Positions 1 to 8,740 are shown, counted from the stretch's first letter. The stretch: DNA of 41,101 bases from an uncultured Bacteroides sp. (GCA_944320945.1 CALUJK010000047.1:1-41101), one strand, 5' to 3'. Notes: generated from the letters alone by a model not told the origin. Program-made: numbers and translations.

Positions 1-668
1 AGGATATGGGACGTGTGATTGAAGCGGCTCAGGGCATGAAGCATGTTCATTTCTTGGGACTGCATTTCCACATCGGTTCCCAGATCCTGGATATGAATGA
101 TTTTATTGCCTTGTGTAATCGCATCAATGAACTGCAAGACAAGCTGGAAGCACATCAGATACGTATAAAGTATGTCAACGTCGGTGGCGGGCTTGGCATA
201 GACTATGCGCACCCTAACCGTCAGCCTATACCGGACTTTAAAAGCTACTTTGCCACTTATAACCAGCATCTGCGGCTTCGTTCGTACCAGACGTTGCATT
301 TCGAATTAGGCCGTTCCGTGGTGGGGCAATGCGGTTCACTCATTTCGCGTGTGCTTTATGTCAAGCAGGGTACCAATAAGCAGTTTGCTATTCTCGATGC
401 TGGTATGTCAGACCTTATCCGTCCAGCTCTTTACCAGGCATATCATAAGATAGAGAATATTACTTCGGATGCTCCTATGCAGACTTACGATGTAGTGGGA
501 CCGGTGTGTGAGTCGTCTGATGTGTTTGGCAAGGCCATCGATGTGAATGAGGTGCACCGTGGAGACTTCATTGCGCTTCGTTCGGCAGGTGCTTATGGCG
601 AGATTATGGCTTCCGGATACAATTGCCGGGAGTTGCCTAAAGGCTATATCTCTGATGAGTTAGTATAG
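1..668 (+). CDS. lysA: Diaminopimelate decarboxylase, 3' part (5' end outside window)
   Basis: PLP-dependent, fold-type III decarboxylase that converts meso-diaminopimelate to L-lysine and CO2, the last step of lysine synthesis in the cytoplasm. The visible part carries the family signatures in order: HFHIGSQ, the phosphate-binding glycine loop NVGGGLGIDY, ELGRS (usually EPGR), the DAGMSDLIRPALY segment, and GPVCESSD, which supplies the catalytic cysteine from the partner subunit of the dimer. The C-terminal GAYG motif follows. The reading frame is open to base 1, so the ATG at 6 is internal and about half of the protein lies upstream. The gene ends 42 nt before a strong hairpin terminator. 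In many Bacteroidota lysA is next to an aspartokinase, but that part is not visible here. Confidence 0.93.
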   Translation, partial: DMGRVIEAAQGMKHVHFLGLHFHIGSQILDMNDFIALCNRINELQDKLEAHQIRIKYVNVGGGLGIDYAHPNRQPIPDFKSYFATYNQHLRLRSYQTLHFELGRSVVGQCGSLISRVLYVKQGTNKQFAILDAGMSDLIRPALYQAYHKIENITSDAPMQTYDVVGPVCESSDVFGKAIDVNEVHRGDFIALRSAGAYGEIMASGYNCRELPKGYISDELV

Positions 669-709
669 TAGTTGCTATAGCAGAATATTTATATAAGTAT
701 AGTTTTGTT

Positions 710-745
710 AAAAGCGGATGTGTTTGTCGGACACATCCGCTTTTT
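710..745 (+). terminator. Rho-independent terminator after lysA
   Basis: A perfect 14-bp stem (710-723 with 731-744) with a 7-nt loop ends in a T-run, 42 nt after the lysA stop codon. It separates lysA from the rfb genes. Confidence 0.85.
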
Positions 746-802
746 ATGTTACGGGATGCAAAAAACGACAGATGCCTTTCACTGTACTTTAATAAAATGT
801 TC

Positions 803-810
803 TATCTTTG
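803..810 (+). promoter_or_regulatory. Bacteroides -7 box (TATCTTTG) for rfbA
   Basis: A perfect TAnnTTTG element lies 90 nt upstream of the rfbA start. No clear TTTG occurs at the usual 19-nt spacing (the nearest candidate is TTTC at 777-780), so only the -7 element is well supported. Confidence 0.55.
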
Positions 811-900
811 CGACTTGAATAGCAACGAGAGCCGTGGGGCGTTGTCCTCCTTCTTATGATATTCTGTACACTTATTGTCATTTATAAACGAGCAGAACGT

Positions 901-1776
901 ATGAAAGGAATTATTCTTGCCGGTGGTAGTGCCACCCGCCTCTATCCGTTGTCGAAGGCCATATCCAAGCAGATTATGCCTGTCTATGACAAACCCATGA
1001 TTTATTATCCGTTATCAACGCTGATGCTGGCCGGTATCCGCGAGGTGCTTATTATCTCTACTCCGCGCGATTTGCCTATGTTCCGTGACCTGTTGGGCAC
1101 GGGTGAGGAGTTGGGCATGTCATTCTCTTATAAGATTCAAGAACAGCCCAACGGGTTGGCGCAGGCATTTGTGCTGGGGGCTGACTTCCTGAAGGGTGAG
1201 GCCGGATGTCTTATCTTGGGTGATAATTTGTTTTACGGGCAGGGCTTTTCGGCCATGTTGAAACGGGCGGCATCGGTGAAGAAAGGTGCTTGCATCTTCG
1301 GTTATTACGTGAAAGATCCACGGGCATATGGCGTTGTAGAGTTTGATGCACAGGGAAAGGTCCTGTCTTTGGAGGAGAAGCCTTTGGTGCCAAAGAGCAA
1401 TTATGCCGTCCCAGGACTATACTTCTATGATCATACGGTGACGGAGAAGGCCAAATCACTGCGTCCCTCAGCCCGGGGTGAATACGAGATTACGGATCTT
1501 AACCGTCTGTATCTGGAGGAAGGAACCTTGCAGGTAGAGCTGTTCGGCCGCGGATTTGCATGGCTTGATACGGGAAATTGTGACAGCTTACTGGAGGCAG
1601 GTAATTTTGTTGCCACCATACAGAACCGGCAAGGATTCCGGGTTAGCTGCATAGAAGAGATAGCTTGGCGTAAAGGCTGGATAGACGCTATGCAGCTTCA
1701 TCGTTTGGGCGAACGGTTGGGAAAGACTGAGTATGGACGATACCTGACGGAACTGGCCGAGTCTCATCTGCAATGA
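901..1776 (+). CDS. rfbA: Glucose-1-phosphate thymidylyltransferase
   Basis: Makes dTDP-glucose from glucose-1-phosphate and dTTP, the first step of dTDP-rhamnose and related deoxysugar synthesis for surface polysaccharides. The N-terminus has the nucleotidyltransferase signature GGSATRLYPLSKAISKQ, followed by GDNLFYG (metal-binding Asp) and EEKP. The open frame begins at 856, but the start at 901 (MKGIILAGG) is chosen because it matches the conserved family N-terminus and gives 291 aa, close to the usual 290. It is 126 nt upstream of rfbB, which does the next step. A good -7 box lies upstream at 803. Confidence 0.95.
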   Translation: MKGIILAGGSATRLYPLSKAISKQIMPVYDKPMIYYPLSTLMLAGIREVLIISTPRDLPMFRDLLGTGEELGMSFSYKIQEQPNGLAQAFVLGADFLKGEAGCLILGDNLFYGQGFSAMLKRAASVKKGACIFGYYVKDPRAYGVVEFDAQGKVLSLEEKPLVPKSNYAVPGLYFYDHTVTEKAKSLRPSARGEYEITDLNRLYLEEGTLQVELFGRGFAWLDTGNCDSLLEAGNFVATIQNRQGFRVSCIEEIAWRKGWIDAMQLHRLGERLGKTEYGRYLTELAESHLQ

Positions 1777-1902
1777 CAGGAAGCATTGCTTGCCTTTAAA
1801 CGTTAGATTATCCGATTTTAAATGTCAGATTCTCTACCCTTAAGCCTCAGGCCATCTATTTTTGACATCATATGATCCATCCTAAAACCATAATTACAGT
1901 AT

Positions 1903-3042
1903 ATGAAAACTTATCTTGTCACCGGGGCGGCCGGATTTATAGGCGCCAATTACATCAAATACATCCTTGCTCGGCAGGAGGGCATACGCGTGGTAGTGCT
2001 CGATGCCCTGACATATGCTGGCAATCTGGGTACGATTGCAGACGATATTGATAACGAACGCTGCATATTTGTGCGCGGCGACATCTGCGACTGCCGCCTG
2101 GTAGAAGAACTGTTCGCCCAGTACAAGTTCGACTACGTAGTGAATTTTGCTGCTGAAAGCCACGTTGATCGAAGCATTGAAAACCCACAGCTGTTCCTAC
2201 AAACAAACATTCTTGGTACACAAAACCTACTGGATGCAGCCCGACGCGCATGGGTGACGGGTTGTGATGCGCAGGGCTATCCCACGTGGAGGAACGGTGT
2301 GCGATACCATCAGGTGTCCACGGACGAAGTCTATGGTTCGCTTGGTGACACGGGATATTTTACCGAACAAACACCTATTAGTCCACACAGCCCTTACAGT
2401 GCTTCCAAGGCTGGTGCCGACCTCATAGTAATGGCATACCATGATACATACCACATGCCCGTTTCCATAACCCGATGTTCCAATAACTACGGGCCGTATC
2501 ATTTCCCCGAGAAACTTATTCCGCTTATCATCAAAAATATACTCGAAGGCAAATCGCTTCCTGTCTATGGTGATGGCAGTAATGTGCGCGACTGGCTTTA
2601 TGTAGAGGATCATTGCAAGGCTATCGACATGGTGGTACGTCAAGGACGGGAAGGAGAGGTATATAACGTAGGAGGACACAACGAAAAGAGAAATCTGGAA
2701 ATTGTCAAGTTGACCATCTCCACCATCTACAGACTAATGGAAGAACACCCTGCATATCGCGATGTTTTGAAGAAAAAAGTAAAGACGGCCAACGGGCAAA
2801 TCGATATCAGTTGGATAAACGAAGACCTCATTACTTTCGTGAAAGACCGTTTGGGACACGACCAACGTTATGCCATAGATCCGACCAAGATACGAGAGGA
2901 ATTGGGTTGGTATCCCGAAACCAGTTTCGAAGATGGCATTGCGAAAACTATTATATGGTATCTTGACAATCAGCCGTGGGTAGAAGAAGTGACCAGCGGC
3001 GATTATCAGAACTATTATGAACGGATGTACGGGAAACGCTGA
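1903..3042 (+). CDS. rfbB: dTDP-glucose 4,6-dehydratase
   Basis: Extended short-chain dehydrogenase that turns dTDP-glucose into dTDP-4-keto-6-deoxyglucose using bound NAD+. The Rossmann motif GAAGFIGANY is at residues 8-17, the catalytic STDEVYG segment is in the middle, and the YSASK motif (Tyr and Lys of the catalytic triad) follows. At 379 aa it is longer than the usual 350-360; the extra length appears to lie near residues 285-325 (around NGQIDISWINEDL), which I believe is common in Bacteroidota homologues. It probably shares a transcript with rfbA. rfbC and rfbD, needed to finish dTDP-rhamnose, are not next to it. Its terminator overlaps the 3' end of the convergent AraC gene. Confidence 0.95.
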   Translation: MKTYLVTGAAGFIGANYIKYILARQEGIRVVVLDALTYAGNLGTIADDIDNERCIFVRGDICDCRLVEELFAQYKFDYVVNFAAESHVDRSIENPQLFLQTNILGTQNLLDAARRAWVTGCDAQGYPTWRNGVRYHQVSTDEVYGSLGDTGYFTEQTPISPHSPYSASKAGADLIVMAYHDTYHMPVSITRCSNNYGPYHFPEKLIPLIIKNILEGKSLPVYGDGSNVRDWLYVEDHCKAIDMVVRQGREGEVYNVGGHNEKRNLEIVKLTISTIYRLMEEHPAYRDVLKKKVKTANGQIDISWINEDLITFVKDRLGHDQRYAIDPTKIREELGWYPETSFEDGIAKTIIWYLDNQPWVEEVTSGDYQNYYERMYGKR

Positions 3043-3065
3043 CATATCTTTCCCGTATCTGCAAT

Positions 3066-3123
3066 ACCGGCATCAGAGATTCCGCAAACGAAATTCTTTC
3101 GGACTGATGCCGGTCTTTTTTTT
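3066..3123 (+). terminator. Terminator after rfbB, overlapping the end of the AraC gene
   Basis: An 11-bp perfect stem (3066-3076 with 3104-3114) is followed by a run of at least eight T. The left arm overlaps the stop codon of the opposite-strand AraC gene (3073-3075), and the right arm lies within its last codons. Confidence 0.75.
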
Positions 3124-3924
3124 GAAGAAACGGCTTAAGTACGATTGGTTGGCAAATCTCAGTTGGTCCGCTATTTCGGTGATGGAAAGATGTGGATTGT
3201 TCAATAACACTTTGATTTCCGCAATCAATTGTTCATCTATCACATCTTTAGGAGTCTTTCCGTCCAAATAGTCCATAGTGATTTTATGCAAATAGCGGGA
3301 AGTAATACACAACTTTTCTACGTAAAAAGGAATCTGGTGCTCGCGTGTGCCATATTCGCGTACCAGTTGCATGAAGCGATGACATAATATTTGTTTCCGG
3401 CTATATTTTTTGTTTACTTCCAGTTTGTCTGGTATGGTATTAAACAGCCACATCAGCAGGCTTTGCAGGTAATTATATTCTTGTTGTGCCCGGAATTGCG
3501 GCATTTTCGTCGTAAAAAGCATACGTGCCATATCCATCCATAATCGGATTTCTTGCCAGGTCTTTTGGCTTCTTTCATCCTGTGTGTGATGATAACAGGG
3601 ATGTTCATGCGTGTAGTTGAAATAGGGAGTATCTATCGGCAGCATGGCTTTCAAGAAAACATCCTTAGGGAATATCAATATCCGTACTTTGAAATCGGGC
3701 GAGGCCTCCATTACCTGTAGCAGGCTCCCGGTGAGGAGAATCAGTTCTCCTTGTTTACCAAGCGTGTGACGCTGTGCTCCGGTAGATATGACACTGTTAC
3801 CCTCTTCGCAAATCATGTAGATGCCACACGTGAAATGACAAGGTCGTTGTTGCAGATGCGCCAGATTACTTTCGATGTATTGGATGGTAGATGTGTCGTT
3901 GGGTAATATTTCATTCCCTTTCAT
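3073..3924 (-). CDS. AraC-family transcriptional regulator
   Basis: A 283-residue soluble regulator with an N-terminal cupin-like sensing half (roughly residues 1-160) and a C-terminal double helix-turn-helix (about 180-283). The second HTH carries the usual signature: SITEIADQLRFANQSYLSRF followed by FKKKTGISPKEFR. The frame extends upstream to 4092, but that extension would run into the divergent transporter gene and looks non-coding (Lys/Thr-rich). The ATG at 3924 (MKGNEILPND) is therefore preferred. It is divergent from the Bcr/CflA efflux gene at 4084, with 159 nt between starts, so it most likely controls that pump in response to an unknown ligand. Confidence 0.85.
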   Translation of the reverse strand: MKGNEILPNDTSTIQYIESNLAHLQQRPCHFTCGIYMICEEGNSVISTGAQRHTLGKQGELILLTGSLLQVMEASPDFKVRILIFPKDVFLKAMLPIDTPYFNYTHEHPCYHHTQDERSQKTWQEIRLWMDMARMLFTTKMPQFRAQQEYNYLQSLLMWLFNTIPDKLEVNKKYSRKQILCHRFMQLVREYGTREHQIPFYVEKLCITSRYLHKITMDYLDGKTPKDVIDEQLIAEIKVLLNNPHLSITEIADQLRFANQSYLSRFFKKKTGISPKEFRLRNL

Positions 3925-4043
3925 AGGCAGATATTCGTTTTTATGCAGTAAAAATAGAGAAATTTTCTTTGTTTTAGTGGTTTTGTTCCTAAAAAGACAT
4001 GTTTTGTGCAAGTAAAGACATGGCGACGTCGGTTGAGATACGA

Positions 4044-4051
4044 TAATTTTG
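4044..4051 (+). promoter_or_regulatory. -7 box (TAATTTTG) for the efflux gene
   Basis: A perfect TAnnTTTG match, 32 nt upstream of the transporter ATG and inside the AraC/efflux divergent region. No convincing -33 element is at 19 nt, which would suit an activator-dependent promoter. Confidence 0.5.
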
Positions 4052-4083
4052 CGTCTAGATTTCATAGTATAATTAGAAATGTG

Positions 4084-5280
4084 ATGACACAAAAACAGAA
4101 TTCATACCCTTTCATGATATTCTTTTTAGGACTGCTGAGTGGATTTGGTCCCTTTGTGATGGATATGTATTTGCCTACTTTGCCCTCCATGACCGATTAT
4201 TTTAGCACTACTTTGTCAATGGTGCAGTTAGGATTGACGGCAAGCATGGTGGGGTTAGCCGGCGGGCAGTTGCTATTTGGTCCTTTAAGTGACAAATATG
4301 GAAGAAAACCGGTCTTGTTAGTTTCCTTAGGATTATTCTTGCTTTCTACATTGGGATGTTTGTTTGCTGTTTCTATCAGTCAGTTCGTCATTATGCGTCT
4401 GTTGCAAGGCACGGCCGGTGCCGGTGGAGTAGTCTTGTCGCGTTCCATTGCTACGGACAGATATTTGGCACGTGAATTGGCATCTACCTTGGCGGTTATC
4501 TGTGCCATTAATGGTACAGTCACGGTAGCTGCCCCCTTGTTGGGAGGTGTGTTGGCCTCATTTACCGACTGGCACGGAATCTTCTGGTCTCTTTTTGTAT
4601 TGGGCATATTGTTGATGGTAGGCAGCCTGCGGTTTTGCGAGTCGCTACCGGCGGTAAAAAGAGTCTCCGTCAATTGGCAAGATGTAGGAAGAAACCTGCT
4701 GAAAGTGTTACGCAATCGCCGTTATGTCCATTATGTATGTCAGTACGGATGTACTATGGGCGTGCTGTTCGTCAATATTGCGTCAGCTCCTTTTCTTATG
4801 CAAAAATATTATGGTTTAAATCCGATGGAATTCAGTGTATGTTTTGGTGCCAATGCCGTAGCCATGGCGATAGCTTCTGCAGCTTGTGCCAAATTCTCGT
4901 CCCAGCGTGCCTTGTCTGTCTGTTGCCGAATCATGCCCTTCCTGTCAGTGTTGTTGTGCGTATTGTTGTGCATCGGCTGTCCGTTTTGGATATACGAGAT
5001 TCTCCTATTCTTCTTATTGTCCGTTGTCGGAATGGCTTTTACAGCATCCAATACTCTTGCCATGGACTGCGAACGGAACAATGCCGGTATGGCTTCGGCG
5101 TTGTTGGGTGCCATTGGATTTGCCATCGGTGGCATTGTTTCTCCGTTAGTCGGAGTTGGGAACATCCGCTACTCTGCCGGTTTGTTGTTCATAGCCTGTT
5201 CGGTCAGCGCCTATTGCTGTGCCCGTAGAGGATTGGTCAGTTCAGTCAGCATAAGGCCACGCTCAATAGCAGTCCCATAA
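4084..5280 (+). CDS. MFS drug efflux transporter, Bcr/CflA family
   Basis: A 398-residue inner-membrane protein with about twelve hydrophobic segments, predicted to be a proton-driven drug or metabolite exporter. The N-terminus MDMYLPTLPSM is typical of the Bcr/CflA (DHA1) group, where this conserved Asp lies in TM1. The MFS signature between TM2 and TM3 is seen as GPLSDKYGRKPVLL, and motif C-like sequence follows in TM5 (AAPLLGGVLA). An upstream frame extension to 4006 is rejected because MTQKQNSYPF matches the family start. The divergent AraC gene is its probable regulator. Its last 35 nt overlap the 3' end of menA on the other strand. The substrate cannot be read from the sequence. Confidence 0.9.
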   Translation: MTQKQNSYPFMIFFLGLLSGFGPFVMDMYLPTLPSMTDYFSTTLSMVQLGLTASMVGLAGGQLLFGPLSDKYGRKPVLLVSLGLFLLSTLGCLFAVSISQFVIMRLLQGTAGAGGVVLSRSIATDRYLARELASTLAVICAINGTVTVAAPLLGGVLASFTDWHGIFWSLFVLGILLMVGSLRFCESLPAVKRVSVNWQDVGRNLLKVLRNRRYVHYVCQYGCTMGVLFVNIASAPFLMQKYYGLNPMEFSVCFGANAVAMAIASAACAKFSSQRALSVCCRIMPFLSVLLCVLLCIGCPFWIYEILLFFLLSVVGMAFTASNTLAMDCERNNAGMASALLGAIGFAIGGIVSPLVGVGNIRYSAGLLFIACSVSAYCCARRGLVSSVSIRPRSIAVP

Positions 5281-6154
5281 AGAGCATGTTGCGTGAAGTC
5301 TCTCCCAGAATAGCATTAAGTCTTTCACCTTCGTGTATCTGCACCATTTTGCGGAAAGTCAGTGCATGAAGATAGAAATACACGCACGGTGCCCAGATAA
5401 ATTCAAGAAGTGTCATTCTACCCGAATAAACGAACCACAAACAGAGCAGAACCGCAGCAATGCCAAGTCCCAAGTAAATTGCTGCGCCGGCGCGTTCCCC
5501 TAGGCGAACCACAAGCGTCATCTTTCCACTCTTCCGATCCTGTTCACGGTCGCGGTAATTGTTTACCATCAGCAGCGTGTCTATCACCAAGCCGGAAATC
5601 AGTGAAAGCATCACTACATCTGCGGTTATCATTTCCGTTTGCACAAAGTATGTGCCTCCCACCGGAATAAATCCGAAGAAAACTATTACCAGTACATCTC
5701 CCCATCCGCAGTATGAGAGTACCGTGGTATATAAGAAAGCAAACAAAATACATATGATACCTATCGTAATCAGCTCTACACTCGCATGTGACAATATGTC
5801 CCATCGCGTGTACAACAGTCCCAATCCGCACAAACAGGATAAAGCCATCATAATCCCGATACCAATCCGCATGTTTCGCGGAGAAATCCATCCTTCGGTG
5901 CAAGCCCGTTTGGGACCGAGGCGGTCTGCACGGTCACTTCCTTTCAGATAGTCATAAAGGTCGTTGATGAAGTTGGCTGCCACTTGCATGCCGCAGGCAA
6001 ATGCCATGCAAAGTATGGCAGACAAAGTATCGAACTTTCCGTCGGCAAATGCCAAAGCACTGCCAAGTAAGACAGGAATGAATGCAGCGGTCAGGGTTTT
6101 AGGCCGTGCAGCCAGTACCCAAGCGCGGAGCGAGTTGCGTTTAACGTCTTTCAT
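5246..6154 (-). CDS. menA: 1,4-dihydroxy-2-naphthoate polyprenyltransferase
   Basis: UbiA-superfamily integral membrane enzyme that attaches the isoprenoid tail to 1,4-dihydroxy-2-naphthoate, giving demethylmenaquinone for anaerobic respiration. It has 302 residues and about eight to nine hydrophobic segments. Both Asp-rich, Mg-diphosphate-binding motifs are present: NFINDLYDYLKGSDRADR (about residues 62-79) and NNYRDREQDRKSGK (about 197-210). The start MKDVKRNSLRAWVLAARPKT matches the MenA family. A -7 box (TATATTTG) lies upstream on the minus strand at 6185-6192. It is convergent with, and overlaps, the transporter gene. Other men genes are not in the window. Confidence 0.93.
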   Translation of the reverse strand: MKDVKRNSLRAWVLAARPKTLTAAFIPVLLGSALAFADGKFDTLSAILCMAFACGMQVAANFINDLYDYLKGSDRADRLGPKRACTEGWISPRNMRIGIGIMMALSCLCGLGLLYTRWDILSHASVELITIGIICILFAFLYTTVLSYCGWGDVLVIVFFGFIPVGGTYFVQTEMITADVVMLSLISGLVIDTLLMVNNYRDREQDRKSGKMTLVVRLGERAGAAIYLGLGIAAVLLCLWFVYSGRMTLLEFIWAPCVYFYLHALTFRKMVQIHEGERLNAILGETSRNMLFMGLLLSVALC

Positions 6155-6184
6155 ACAGGTATAATTTTATATACTTCTATGCCA

Positions 6185-6192
6185 CAAATATA
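6185..6192 (-). promoter_or_regulatory. -7 box (TATATTTG) for menA
   Basis: A perfect TAnnTTTG on the minus strand, 30 nt upstream of the menA ATG. No clear -33 partner. Confidence 0.5.
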
Positions 6193-6317
6193 TGAAACAT
6201 TCGTTAGAAAAAGGAACTGTGCGGGGAGGAAGTTGCGGTAATTATGCAAAATGAGATATGGGCTATATATTCTGGCAGAAATCGGCAGATAGATTTCGTT
6301 TCTCGTTTTTTTATCCA

Positions 6318-6325
6318 TATCTTTG
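6318..6325 (+). promoter_or_regulatory. -7 box (TATCTTTG) for the TlpA-like gene
   Basis: A perfect TAnnTTTG, 29 nt upstream of the ATG at 6355. A weak TTTC lies about 20 nt further upstream. Confidence 0.55.
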
Positions 6326-6354
6326 CCACAGACCAATTTAAACGTAAAGACAGC

Positions 6355-7446
6355 ATGAAAAAATTAACTTATTTTTTGGCTACCGCAGCTTTGTTGGCTG
6401 CATGTAGTGGTGGAAACAACGGCTATGTTATAAACGGAAGCGTCGAAGATGCTGCCGATGGCGATATGGTTTATCTGGGACGTATTGACAAACGGCAGAT
6501 AATCCATGTGGATTCGGCTGTGGTCAGTAACGGTACTTTTGTGTTTAAGGGCCAGCAAGATTCAGTGGCCAATTATTACTTAACTTGGAACGACGAGAGT
6601 ATGGGTTTGGATTTCTTCCTAGAAAACGGAACCATTACGGTAAACCTTTCTGAAGAAAACGGTTCTGCTACTGGTACTCCCAACAATGACATTTATCAAG
6701 ACATCCGTACTCAAATCAACTCCATCATGGCTCAAGCAAACGAAATGTACGAAGGAATGATGGCCGACTCTACCCTGACTGACGAACAGCGTGGGGCTAA
6801 GATGGCCGAAATCGAGTCTTTATATGACAAGGTAACGGATGTGAATAAGGATGCTATTGCCAAGAACATCACAAACCCCGTTGGCATACATCTGTTGAAA
6901 CGTAACTTCTACTATATGGGAGTAGAGGAGCTTGATCCATTGATGCCGCAAATACCTGCGGCGTATGCCAATGATGCAGACATTGTCCGCATCAAGGAGA
7001 ACGTAACAAAGATGAAGGCTACTGCCGTGGGACAGAAGTTCACTGATTTCGAAATGCAGACTCCTGAGGGAAAGACTGTGAAGTTGTCCGACTACGTAGG
7101 TCGTGGCAAGGTGGTTCTGATAGACTTCTGGGCAAGCTGGTGTGGCCCTTGTCGTAGAGAAATGCCCAACTTGGTAGAGGCTTATAAGAAGTATAAAGGC
7201 AAGAACTTTGAGATTGTAGGTGTATCTCTTGACCAAAGCGCTGATGCATGGAAGGCAGCTATTAAGCAATTAGGTATCACTTGGCCGCAGATGTCCGACT
7301 TGAAGTACTGGCAATGCGAGGGTGCTCAACTGTATGCAGTAAGCAGCATACCCCACACCGTACTGGTGGACGGCGAGGGCACAATCATCGCTCGTGGCCT
7401 GCATGGCGACGGTTTGCAGGAGAAGCTGGCTGAGGTATTGAAATAA
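6355..7446 (+). CDS. TlpA/ResA-like thioredoxin-fold lipoprotein with DUF4369
   Basis: A 363-residue lipoprotein thiol-disulfide oxidoreductase. The SPII signal ends in LLAAC at residues 14-18. The first part (about 25-115) resembles DUF4369, followed by a helical spacer and a C-terminal thioredoxin domain (about 225-363). The redox motif WCGPC has its cysteines at residues 263 and 266, and the cis-proline loop is seen as SSIPHTVL. Such proteins act in the periplasm, reducing or isomerising disulfides; the exact client is unknown. The frame extends to 6244 but the signal peptide fixes the start at 6355, downstream of a good -7 box. It is monocistronic, ending at a long hairpin. Confidence 0.9.
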   Translation: MKKLTYFLATAALLAACSGGNNGYVINGSVEDAADGDMVYLGRIDKRQIIHVDSAVVSNGTFVFKGQQDSVANYYLTWNDESMGLDFFLENGTITVNLSEENGSATGTPNNDIYQDIRTQINSIMAQANEMYEGMMADSTLTDEQRGAKMAEIESLYDKVTDVNKDAIAKNITNPVGIHLLKRNFYYMGVEELDPLMPQIPAAYANDADIVRIKENVTKMKATAVGQKFTDFEMQTPEGKTVKLSDYVGRGKVVLIDFWASWCGPCRREMPNLVEAYKKYKGKNFEIVGVSLDQSADAWKAAIKQLGITWPQMSDLKYWQCEGAQLYAVSSIPHTVLVDGEGTIIARGLHGDGLQEKLAEVLK

Positions 7447-7470
7447 AATTTTGGTATCATAAATATAGTG

Positions 7471-7540
7471 AAAGCACGGAAGTGCGGAGTTCTCTTCCCC
7501 AGATGTAAGGGGATGAACTTCGTAACTTCTGTGCTTTTTA
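7471..7540 (+). terminator. Long two-part terminator hairpin
   Basis: The outer stem pairs 7471-7483 with 7525-7537 (one mismatch). Further inner pairing brings together GAGTTC/GAACTTC and TTCCCC/GGGGA. A T-run follows. It lies 24 nt after the TlpA-like gene. The outer AAAGCAC/GTGCTTT arms could also end transcription coming from the nuclease pseudogene on the other strand. Confidence 0.75.
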
Positions 7541-7728
7541 TATAGGTACGTCTCCCGCGGAACGGGCAATAGATATACTCCACCGGCGACTTGATGAAGC
7601 GGATGACGCGACAGTTTTCTTTTCCAATGCTCTGCCGTCTCATGCCAAATGCTGTAAAGTAGTGAAACCATCCGAGGTTGCAGGAGAATGGCAGGCAAGA
7701 ATTGGCTAATAGCAATTACGTTATAGCA

Positions 7729-8740
7729 TTAATTATTCCAATTCCAATCACCGTTTTGATAGAACTTTCAACTTCGTCTTCCAATGCATCGGGTAAGTTA
7801 CAGAAGAAGTCGATGCCGTTGTTCTGTTCTAATTCGTCAATGCTAAGAGCGTATTTTTGCATTACGCTTGCCGGGGCGAAGTTATTATAACTGTAGCCGT
7901 AGTCATCGCGGTGTTCCATCCAAAATCCAATGGTTTGGTAGAATCTCCGTTGGTTGCGAGTATCGCCATGAAGTCGTATTGTGGGCAAGCCAGTCCATGA
8001 ATGGTCAATCCACTGGCGTCGGTTGTTGGAAGCCTGCCGTCGTTACCAGCTTGAGCAGTTGTGAAGTTTGTTAAAAGATGGTTCAAAGTACCGCCTTTCG
8101 CTACATATACGTAGTCAAAATTATCTGAACGTGCCCAGTCCAGTACTTGTACCTCGAATGAAGCCCAGAAACCTCCGTTGAAAGAGTTGAACATCGGGCT
8201 TATGTTGTTGTAATAGAATGTTTGTGCGTTGGCTTCTACGGAGTAAAGACGGTCGCTGGAAGCTACTAAGTGTTCTTTGTCGAAGCCGTCATTGCGGTGA
8301 TTGCTCTCTTGTGGAGACATACCTTCGGGCAGTTGCGGGTCAATGGCACAAGGCTCTTCGTTAGGACGGGAAGTATTTTCTGCTTTGGTTGTCTCGTCGA
8401 AACTGAATGTTGCCCATGTAGAGTGTTTTAGTGTGTTGTTCCATTCCAAAGCATAGTTATAGATGTTGTTTCCGTTGATGGTAACGCTATGCTCTACATA
8501 ATAGTTATCTGCATTGAGATGAGGCTGTCTGTTCTGTATGTAAAACGGTTGATTCAATCCATCGGGAGTCAGGACGTTGTAGCCTTGTGAGACATCTTCG
8601 TAATCCTCCAGTACATAGGTGATTGAACCTTCTTGAGTCGTTTCGATATATCCATACGATGACGTGTTCTTATCATCATCACATCCGGCAAGCCATGTGC
8701 CTGCTACTGATAGAATAAATAGAAAATTCTCTTTGTTATA
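7729..8740 (-). pseudogene. Decayed DNA/RNA non-specific endonuclease lipoprotein gene
   Basis: The remnant encodes an EndoG/NUC1-like secreted nuclease. A lipoprotein signal (FLFILSVAGTWLAGC) is readable just inside the 5' end, followed by the catalytic FDKEHLVASSDRL segment (His as general base, where most members have DRGH) and the metal-binding NNISPMFNSFN...W...E region. Three lesions are visible. No ATG, GTG or TTG precedes the signal peptide in frame: TATAAC stands where ATGAAC is expected at about 8738. A frame change at about 7940 splits ATNGDS from YQTIGFWMEHRDD. A second near 7755 hides a likely natural end (DWNWNN, stop at 7729-7731), so the frame now runs on to 7716. Each lesion is explained by one lost base. 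It follows the receptor/lipoprotein pair on the same strand, so it was probably the third gene of that operon. Confidence 0.8.

Noticed and set aside
3017-3271. Plus-strand ORF of 84 aa after rfbB.
   Set aside because: It overlaps the rfbB terminator and the AraC helix-turn-helix region on the other strand.
7326-7715. Minus-strand ORF of 129 aa between the TlpA-like gene and the nuclease remnant.
   Set aside because: It covers the 3' end of the TlpA-like gene and its terminator, has no recognisable domain, and begins beyond the nuclease end.
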